This document shows, one piece after another, positions 1 through 6,997 of a stretch of DNA of 12,667 bases. A model generated the notes under the pieces. The model was not told the origin of the DNA, made no database searches, and saw only the letters and a program-made list of their open reading frames with translations. This stretch comes from Chloromonas sp. AAM2. Its lineage: Eukaryota; Chlorophyta; Chlorophyceae; Chlamydomonadales; Chlamydomonadaceae. The position numbers and the translations under genes are program-made. The stretch is from positions 5,662 to 18,328 of the forward strand of contig QAXH01006348.1 in the NCBI GenBank assembly GCA_004335635.1. The letters run 5' to 3'. How positions within the stretch are numbered: position 1 is the stretch's first letter; every line of letters begins with the position of its first letter.

Positions 1-694
1 GGGCTCAGGGCGGGGCGGGAGAGGGCACAGGAGAGGGCACATGGCAGGTGAGGTCACAAGGCTATGCACAGCTACACATGGATAAGAGGGCACGACAGGG
101 AACTGGGCATGCGAGGACGGGGTCGGGCGCAGGCATAGGGTGGGACAGGTTAGGTGGAAACGACAGTTTGCATGATGGAGCCATTAAGGCAGGCAATACA
201 TGGTGATTGGAACGAGGGTTTAGGCATGGAGGGCCGGCTAGTAGCGTGCATCTACTAGCCTGGTGGACAGGCAAACCAATCCGCGCATGCATGCACGCCA
301 GGGCTACTGGTCGGCACATGCCGGGAGCAAGAACGGGCCAGTGCGGATATGGACGTGCGGGGCAGGGCAGGGGGCGCAGGCACGCGACAGGGGGAGCCTT
401 GGACAGGATGTAAGGCACTTTATGGAGTTGTATGGCAGGCGCCCATCGCTCATGTCCCTTGCTGTTGTGCTTGCATGCACATCATCCATGCATGGCCGTG
501 AACCGAAATGTTATGCATTAATACTGCCCTGTGCGGCCGTGCATCATGCGTCATCCTACCTATGTGTCATGGGCCATCCGTGTGGCATCAGTGGTGAGTC
601 TCACTGTTGGTAACAAGATGCCCTTTTTTTTCAAGGCCATCAAACATTCAAGCATGATATGGTCTAAGCATGAGACCAGCAAACAGCTCGCTTT
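1..694. other. No supported gene; G-rich low-complexity sequence
   Basis: The first ~400 bases are G-rich on the plus strand, with recurring short strings such as gggcac, gggacagg and gcatgcatgc. Open frames exist on both strands, but their products are Pro/Cys/His-rich on one strand and Gly/Arg-rich on the other, as expected from biased composition. I found no convincing exon with flanking splice sites and no recognisable domain. It could be intron or intergenic sequence. Confidence 0.5.
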
Positions 695-764
695 GCTTTG
701 ATGCATGCTGGCTTTGATGCATGCTTGCTTTGATGCATGCTTATTTTGATGCATGCTTGCTTTG
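695..764. repeat. 16-bp tandem repeat, four copies plus a partial fifth
   Basis: The unit gctttgatgcatgctt runs at 695-710, 711-726, 727-742 and 743-758, then starts a fifth copy that decays after 764. Copy 1 ends in g instead of t and copy 4 begins with at instead of gc; otherwise the copies are identical. Each unit contains the self-complementary octamer atgcatgc, so single strands could form small hairpins or pair between copies. Confidence 0.9.
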
Positions 765-1253
765 GCGCTTGGTTTGATTCAAATGATGAATTGCGCGGCC
801 ATGACACATAGGCAGCAGGGGCCCTTACCCTCCTCCTGTTTCCCCACAGGCTGAACCAGGCGCAGGACTAGCACACGCCCCCCATTACCTCCTTAAGGGC
901 TGGTTCTGGGGGTTGCTCCTGCCCTGGTTCAGTGGGCCCAGGCCGCTGTGGTGCCCCCTCATGCCGCGCACACAGACAGAGCCTGCACAGGTTTCCCCAC
1001 CTAGAGCGATCGGTGGAGAGAAGTATACAGAGCTCGACAAATCCTCGCCCACCCTTGCACACAGCCTTGTCCGCATTGCCCACTGCATCTCTCCCATCTT
1101 CATTCTATCCTCCATGCACTCATTCCCTGAGCCGTGTCTTCCTCATGAGTTTTGAGCTCATGCGCAAAGCCGTATAGTACACACAGGCTCTGTCGGGCTA
1201 AAGTATTGCCAGCAACTGTAAAGTGGGAGGTGATCATCATCATGTCACATGTG
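765..1253. other. No supported gene; possible terminal exon and poly(A) signal
   Basis: A pyrimidine-rich tract ends in a good splice acceptor (cag at 847-849). Read in the frame starting at 851 it codes LNQAQD and then a stop, and a TGTAA motif follows at 1217-1221. This could be the last exon and 3' UTR of a gene lying to the left. Six residues are too few to judge. Another frame stays open to 1155, but its product is Trp/Pro-rich and does not look coding. Confidence 0.2.
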
Positions 1254-2363
1254 AGGATATGTCTGGGTTATTTGAATGGTGCCGGAATGAGATCGTCTTG
1301 GATCGCAAGCCCCCGTAATGCAACTCGGCAGCGCGCTGCCCTTGCTCTCGTGTGCGCACGCACAAATATAGTGCCTGACAAGCAACTCTGATCGGCTCGC
1401 AAGCTCGAACTGCTGTCGGTTCTATGCACTATCTACCTTGGGGATCGCAATCCCACAGACTCGCAAGTCTGTCTCAGATCTGCTTACTCACCAGTCTTTA
1501 TCCTCAACCTGTACTCGGTTGTAGACTGGCGCAGATGTCCTTCAACCTGTGCTCGGTTAAAGCTTGCCAAGCCCTCGCAAGAGTGGCCTCGTCCGCACCT
1601 CTCTTGTGCTGAGTGCAGTGGATTAGTCCTCGAGCAATTAACAGCTGTTCACCAGATGCACGACGTCTCGTTCACCTTGGTTATGACAAACCGCTGCGTT
1701 GCCGCCAACACTGATCGCCAGAATGCTCGATGGGTTACAGTATGTTAGCTGAGAATCCTTCCAAGCACACTGCATGTCAGCACGGAAGTGTCATGCATGT
1801 CAGCAGCATGTCAGCAGCTTGGAAGACACTTCCGTGCTGACATGCAGTGTGCTTGGGAGGATTCTCGGCTAACATACTGTAACCCATCGAGCATTCTGGC
1901 GATCAGTGTTGGCGGCAACGCAGCGGTTTGTCATAACCAAGGTGAACGAGACGTCGTGCATCTGGTGGACAGCTGTTAATTGCTCGAGGACTAATCCACT
2001 GCACTCAGCACAAGAGAGGTGCGGACGAGGCCACTCTTGCGAGGGCTTGGCAAGCTTTAACCGAGCACAGGTTGAAGGACATCTGCGCCAGTCTACAACC
2101 GAGTACAGGTTGAGGATAAAGACTGGTGAGTAAGCAGATCTGAGACAGACTTGCGAGTCTGTGGGATTGCGATCCCCAAGGTAGATAGTGCATAGAACCG
2201 ACAGCAGTTCGAGCTTGCGAGCCGATCAGAGTTGCTTGTCAGGCACTATATTTGTACGTGCGCACACGAGAGCAAGGGCAGCGCGCTGCCGAGTTGCATT
2301 ACGAGGGCTTGCGATCCAAGACGATGTCATTCCGGCACCATTCAAATAACCCAGACATATCCT
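1254..2363. repeat. 1.1-kb near-perfect inverted repeat (palindrome)
   Basis: The left arm (1254-1792) and right arm (1825-2363) are reverse complements over 539 bp. Paired positions always sum to 3617, so there are no gaps. I count six mismatches, at 1291/2326, 1313/2304, 1361/2256, 1649/1968, 1750/1867 and 1760/1857; five are transitions. Identity is about 98.9%. The spacer (1793-1824) is 32 bp. The mirrored 62-aa frames at 1424-1612 (+) and 2005-2193 (-) are identical because of the palindrome and are not evidence of a gene. It may be two head-to-head copies of a non-autonomous transposon, a foldback element, or a hairpin-RNA locus. An inverted-duplicate sequencing or assembly artefact must also be considered. 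Confidence 0.97.
1806..1830 (+). repeat. 25-bp direct repeat, central copy
   Basis: A 25-bp string beginning gcatgtcagcagcttgg occurs exactly at 1806-1830, bridging spacer and right arm, and again at 2377-2401 just beyond the right arm. The shorter motif catgtcagca also occurs near 1773 and 1796. This links the centre of the palindrome to its right outer border. Confidence 0.9.
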
Positions 2364-2387
2364 TCCAAGCGCACTTGCATGTCAGCA
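1835..2387. mobile_element. Putative MITE-like unit with ~28-bp terminal inverted repeats
   Basis: The right arm with its flanks has inverted ends. The inner end (1835-1862) and outer end (2359-2387) are imperfect reverse complements sharing the core gcttggaaggat (one mismatch in the inner copy, 1851-1862) and the outward motif tgctgacatgc. The left arm has the same inner end (core at 1755-1766) but loses the outer end: similarity stops at 1253-1254. So the palindrome looks like one complete unit and one truncated unit, head to head. No transposase frame and no clear target-site duplication were seen, which fits a non-autonomous element of unknown superfamily. Confidence 0.5.
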
Positions 2388-2401
2388 GCTTGGAAGACAC
2401 T
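2377..2401 (+). repeat. 25-bp direct repeat, outer copy; part of a border hairpin
   Basis: This is an exact copy of the string at 1806-1830. Together with cttccaagc at 2362-2370, its internal gcttggaag (2388-2396) makes a perfect 9-bp stem with a 17-nt loop at the right border of the palindrome. Confidence 0.85.
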
Positions 2402-2620
2402 GAAGTCAACCGCTCCAACCAACTATGACATAATCCAACCGCCACCATCAGATGGGTGGCCGGCCGCCAAATTCAAATAGGTCTGAGGTTAATCCTGTTC
2501 AAATGGTTCAAATGTCCAGCCTGCTTCAACTGTCAAGCAGTGATACCGCCAGAGCCCAAGTAACGCATGACAGCTCCATCCTGTTTATTTTTATTTACAC
2601 CAGGGCAGCCGCCAGAGCAC

Positions 2621-2660
<40 letters not shown>

Positions 2661-2953
2661 CACAACCATACACATATACATATATACATACTTATATATA
2701 TACACAACCGTGCCCTGCACCTGCATATTGGACAGGGATGCAACCAAAGGCACCCACATGCACGTAGCGCAATCGCTGGAAAACCATGCCAGCCCTTCAT
2801 CCCCCCTTCCATGCTCCCTTCCCAGCCCCTTCTTTCCCTTGCCCCTCTCGGCCTTGCTCTCCCGGCTCCGGCATGTCTCATGCACTGGTGATGCTCCTCT
2901 CTCCAGCTGGTGCACTTCCTAGTCCTCTTTTCTCGCCTCTCTCCTCCATGCAG
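2402..2953. other. No supported exon; microsatellite and pyrimidine-rich tract
   Basis: No LRR-like exon was found here, although the gene starting at 2954 must have more exons to the left. A tandem 9-mer (gttcaaatg twice, 2497-2514) and an AT tract are present. From about 2790 to 2953 the plus strand is rich in C and T, ending in cag at 2951-2953, as expected for the 3' end of an intron. Open frames across this tract give Pro/Ser-rich products and are not taken as coding. Confidence 0.55.
2625..2704. repeat. AT microsatellite with degenerate extension
   Basis: Perfect alternating AT runs from 2625 to 2659 (about 17 units). It is followed by imperfect alternating sequence with ca and tata blocks to about 2704. 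The dinucleotide array translates as alternating Tyr/Ile in several frames, which explains long spurious open frames on both strands here. Confidence 0.95.
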
Positions 2954-5900
2954 GCCCTTGCTGCCTCGTGCCCTGGCCTGCGCTCCGTGTCCCTGCCCCA
3001 GTGTCATGCACTGACCGCTGTGGGCTGCCTGGCCAACTGCCCGCTGGCGCATCTGGACCTGAGGGGGACGCCCAAGGTAATGGCACTGCATGGAACCACC
3101 TGCTGCGACCGAGTGAATGAAAGTGGAGTTCATTCAATCAATACATTTAATGCAGCGTGCAAATGGCCCCAGGCCCTGTTCAGATCTCATAGCACCGGAC
3201 TAATTTTTCCCTGTCGTGAAATGGAACTAAACTGACAGCAACAGATCCAATTAATTGCAGTCAAAGGCGATTGAAGATGAATGTGTGCGCATGCCCCACA
3301 GGCCATAGGACGGAGCTTGCAAGCAGCCCTGCACATGTGACGCGTCCACAGGTGACACCCGCTGAGCTTCACAGGCTGCTCTCCGGCCCGGCGGTGCTGA
3401 CCTTGCGTTCTTTGGCGCTGGACGGGTGTGGTGCCCTGGAGAGCGGTGCGGGCGGGGACATGCTCGTGGACATAGCATGCAAGTGCACACAACTGCAGGT
3501 GGGGGTGGGGTTGCTGCTCCTGCGTGGCAAATCATGTTTCTTGTCGACCTTGTGAGGTGAGAGATGGTGGTCAAAATGGCGAGTGTACACCAAGGTTTTG
3601 GGATTTGTCTTGCAGCCCCGCATGCGATGTTTTTGCGAAGTCCGTAGGGCTGAACCTTGTATTCACTCTTGGTCTTTGTCGTCGTCGAAGTCGTCGAAGT
3701 CGTTGGTCATCTCACCACCATTTCTCGGTGCATACTAAACCATGTGCAGCAAACTCAAGCGCGTAGTGCATGGCTTGGTGGAAGCTAGCGATTGCACCAT
3801 TTGGCTGGCAGAATGGTTGCTGGGATGCGGTGCAAGTTCGTCTAATGTTCAAAAAACGGCTCAAACTTCTCTTACAAGCAAGCAACTCATGCACTCAGTA
3901 TCCGCTTGAGCTGCAGTTCAAATACCAGTCTGCAATCTGTCGTACCAGACGCGACTTACAGGCCGGGTTCTGTAGAAATTGGCACAGCGCAGGGCCAATC
4001 ATACAGCCACCCCTCATGACCAGCATGCAAAAGCCCTGACACAGCGCAGAGCCAAGCATGCAGCCATCCCGCATGTGCAGCATACAGTGGCAATCATGCA
4101 GCGCAGGGCCAAGCAGCATACAGAGCCCTGACTGCTTCTTGCGTTGTCTCTTGTATCATTGCCTAGCCGACTGCTTGGCATGCTTGTGTACCAAAGAATA
4201 GGCGGGCTTCGCACAGTGGTTTTTCCAACCACCATTACCGTGTTTTTCACCGCTCCACCGCCTTTCCTTCTTATGTTCTTGCTTCTGTTCTCGCTTGTGT
4301 TCTTTCTTTCAAGCTGGCTATCCTGCTCGGTGTAGACTTGTTCTGGTGTCGTGTCTTGTGGCCGCAGCGTCTGTCCTGTCAGCGCGTCCCCGACTTGTCT
4401 GATAGCCACTTGCACCGCATGGCCGCGGTGTGCACATCTCTGGCAGCACTGGCACTGGTGTGGCAGCCTATGGTGGGCGCATGCAGGATTCACAGTACTG
4501 CATGCATTCTATCGCAATCGCAGCATGTCTAGCTTAATGGATTTATATGGAGGGCAGCGCAGGGACCCCGCTCCTACTACAAGTACCCACTATTGAAAGC
4601 AATGGTACCACAGCTGAAGTACAATGTCATGGTTCTGCACCAAACCTGAGATGTCCTCACTGTGTGAGCGGCCCCAGGGGCACTGTGTCAAGACGACAAG
4701 CACTCAAAACGCACATGTGCTGATGCAGTTGTGTGGCGATGGCGTGTGCGCCCTGCTGGCCGCCAACACCGGGCTGGTGGACCTGGAGCTGGAGGCGTGC
4801 TTTACTATGGTAAGCAGGACATGTACACGCTAGAAGGTCCTTGTTGTTGCATGCTTTTCAACTCACAAACGGCCAGTTTCCATGGCAAGTATACGTTATA
4901 TGATACCTATAGTACCTAGTTTCACAGCATGAGTATTCCCTCTCATATTGTTGGGTAATGCGATGTTCATGTAGCGCTTTTACAGAGGTCGAATTCTCTT
5001 GGCAGGGCCTATGCTCGCGCCTTCTCATTATGGCTGGGACATGACATTCAATGATTGCTTGCACCCGTCAGTCGTCGTCGCTGTGTTGTGCAATGGGAAT
5101 GGCTTTTATGCAACACATTCAAAACGTGTGGTTGGTTTACTGTTGTGGTTTACTGTTGTGTAACAGTTGGGATCTCTGCCTTCAAACCATAGTCAGATAA
5201 TTTGTTTTGGAACCATTGACAAAGCTGACAGCTTGCTATAAACATTGTCATTGACAAACACTATAATCCCGTGGTCGCGTGTCATGTTGTGACAGGGAAT
5301 GCCTTTCGTTGTTTTGCAAATCCATTTTTCAAATCTGTTTTACTTTTGTGCCATGCCTCAGGGCGGCGAGGTGCTGGGTGCCATTGAGCGCCACACACCC
5401 GCTCTCAAAAGGCTGAACATACGCATGTGCACAGGGCTCAAGGATGACCTCGCGGGTAAGAGTGAGGGAGGAAGGAGTGAGGCGATGCCATCACATGTTG
5501 TACGTGCTTGCAAAGTGGCTAACTCTTCGCTTTTCCTTCTTGAAACGTCTCGTCTTGTTTACCATGACGGTGAGCTATCCGATGGTCAGCAACCGGAGGC
5601 ACTAGTGCGCAACAGCTGGTTTCTGTGGGCCGGATTCCCTGATTCAAGCATCTGGTTTCTGCTCTGTCCTCCCTCTCTCTCTGTTGCAGATTGGCTGGCC
5701 ACACAGCACCGATGAACTGTCTGCTTTGCGAAGTCTGTGTTTGACACCTTTGAAGTGCATGTGCGCCGCTTCCCCGCCCTCCCCCTTCCTACATACACAA
5801 TGGGATGGACACTGCCCTGACCTACCCTGAGCATGACTTTCCTTCTACTTCTGGCGATGATCAATCTCAACCGGTACACTACCATTCTGACCTTGCTCGC

Positions 5901-6082
5901 TCTGATTATACAGTCATGAGTGCCCGGTCGTTACCCCTGTCCTTGCAGGCTGGTTGTCCACCCGGTACCCCAGGCGGCGGGTGCTGGACATTCACATGGC
6001 GGGCGTGCTTTCAAATGGCCAGGCATGCGCGCTTGCCAAAATAGTCAAGGAGCGCAATCTGAACGTCAAGCTGCACTATTGA
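2954..6082 (+). CDS. Leucine-rich-repeat protein, AMN1/F-box-LRR-like (3' part)
   Basis: Six exons join in frame: 2954-3076, 3352-3498, 4368-4472, 4729-4809, 5362-5455 and 5949-6082 (stop TGA). They encode the last 227 residues. The first four introns are phase 0 and the last is phase 1; every junction is GT..AG and the phases agree. The product is a run of cysteine-type LRRs: CPGLRSVSLPQC, LAHLDLRG, LRSLALDGCGAL, LVDLELEACF and LKRLNIRMCTGL, with the C-terminal end LNVKLHY. Such repeats form a curved protein-binding surface; in F-box-LRR proteins they recruit substrates to SCF ubiquitin ligases, and in AMN1 they act in mitotic exit. No F-box is visible, but the N-terminal exons were not found, so the exact role is open. 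Exon boundaries fall near repeat boundaries. Introns carry tandem repeats. No TGTAA was found in the ~500 bases after the stop. Confidence 0.85.
3681..3703. repeat. 9-bp tandem repeat in LRR intron 2
   Basis: The unit gtcgtcgaa occurs twice in full and then partially (gtcgt), extending a short gtc run. It lies inside the 869-nt intron 3499-4367. It is translated in an open plus-strand frame, but that frame has no exon support. Confidence 0.75.
3983..4135. repeat. 57-bp tandem repeat in LRR intron 2, about 2.7 copies
   Basis: Copies begin at 3983, 4040 and 4097, each opening with a version of cagcgcagggccaa and containing catgcagcc-like and agccctgac segments. The third copy is partial. The copies have diverged by several substitutions. 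The array sits in the middle of the largest LRR-gene intron and accounts for part of its length. Confidence 0.8.
5133..5158. repeat. 13-bp direct repeat in LRR intron 4
   Basis: The unit tggtttactgttg is present twice in tandem with no mismatch. It is a short intronic duplication with no evident function. Confidence 0.85.
5456..5715 (+). other. Alternative 3' end of the LRR gene (decoy or relic last exon)
   Basis: Inside the last LRR intron an acceptor, ttgcag ending at 5689, follows a ctctctct tract. Spliced to the same donor at 5455 it would read DWLATQHR and stop (TGA 5713-5715), giving a protein about 36 residues shorter. The main last exon begins GWLSTRYPRRR. The two junctions match at about 20 of 27 bases, many differences being at third codon positions, so this looks like a duplicated exon start that has decayed or become an alternative end. 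The 234 nt from 5456 to 5689 contain no stop and are a multiple of three, so retention of the segment would end at the same stop. Confidence 0.5.
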
Positions 6083-6997
6083 TTTGAAACAATGGGACGT
6101 GAGAAGTGAGCGAACTGTGCATTGCCGTGTATTATGATAAGAGCCAGGATGGTCAGTCAAAGATTGGTGAAGGCAATGGACGTGCCAGTGTCCTAGTTTG
6201 GCGTGATTGCCGCGCTCTCGTGCATGATACAAATTCATTGCAGTTGACCATTGATCCATTTCGACTCCAAGTGGTGTTTTGAGTTGAGTACACGCGTGGA
6301 GAACATGAGTCGGTGGTGGTGTTAGAAAGAATGGTGGGTTTCTCGGTTGAGCAGAGCAAGCGACTCTGCACTGTAGCGTGGCATGGTGTGTGAGTGGTCC
6401 CGTCTCATGTTTACTGCCAATGGTCACCAGCACTGGTGTTCAGGCCGTCTAGAGCCAGTGGTCCGAGCAGCACTGGTGCCAGTGGCCCGACTTTCACCCA
6501 TGGAGTTGTGGTCCAAGCGGGCGCTGCTGCTGCGACAACGCGGCCCAGTCTGGTGAAGGCCAGAGACCACGGCAGCCAATCACCAGAACCCCTGCGCCAG
6601 CGCCAATTCACGATCCAGCAAGGCGATCGGGTGTGTATACATATATAAGGTATGGATGCAAATTGAGGTTTATGGATGTGTTTTCTGGATAATAACATTG
6701 ACTATAGGACTCCCGGAGCAATTGATTTACAGTTTGTATTTGAATGTGAACCGTTATCGCATTGTGATGCGATCAGCAGCCACTTCTCTCTAGTGTTCTC
6801 TCTAGTGCTTCCAAATCCAATCAAATCAGGGTCCAAGAACGCCAGCACAGTACGGCACGCCGATGGAAAGCGTATGATTGCACCAAAGTCCTTGGCCTCC
6901 AATTATACCTTCAACAGGTGGCCAGCAGGAAACAATGGCTGAGATCATGCCCTTGGGTGATGGCATACATGGCACGGTTCCTGCTTGCGCTGTGAAC
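6083..6997. other. Convergent intergenic region / 3' UTRs
   Basis: This space separates the stop of the LRR gene (+) from the stop of the glycosyltransferase gene (-). It holds the 3' UTRs of both. Open frames at 6011-6433 (-) and 6394-6648 (+) show no domain and no exon-like borders. No RNA gene was recognised. Confidence 0.6.
6727..6731 (-). promoter_or_regulatory. TGTAA poly(A) signal of the glycosyltransferase gene
   Basis: The minus strand reads tgtaa, the usual volvocalean polyadenylation signal, 267 nt after the TAG stop of the glycosyltransferase gene. It is the first such motif downstream of that stop. The distance is ordinary for 3' UTRs in this group. Confidence 0.5.

Noticed and set aside
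62..418. A 118-aa minus-strand frame rich in Pro, Cys and His
   Set aside because: Biased composition of G-rich DNA explains it. No domain, splice context or poly(A) signal supports it.
850..1155. An open plus-strand frame after a good acceptor at 849
   Set aside because: The product is Trp/Pro-rich without recognisable features. The alternative frame that stops after six residues is just as likely, so neither is called as a gene.
1424..1612. A 62-aa open frame, identical to one at 2005-2193 on the opposite strand
   Set aside because: The identity follows from the palindrome. The frame has no exon signals or domain and overlaps short hairpin repeats.
2591..3133. A 180-aa minus-strand open frame
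   Set aside because: It runs through the AT microsatellite (Tyr/Ile alternation) and is antisense to the pyrimidine tract and the first LRR exon, which has better coding character.
4014..4493. A 159-aa minus-strand frame
   Set aside because: It is antisense to the 57-bp repeat and to LRR exon 3. It has no recognisable domain.
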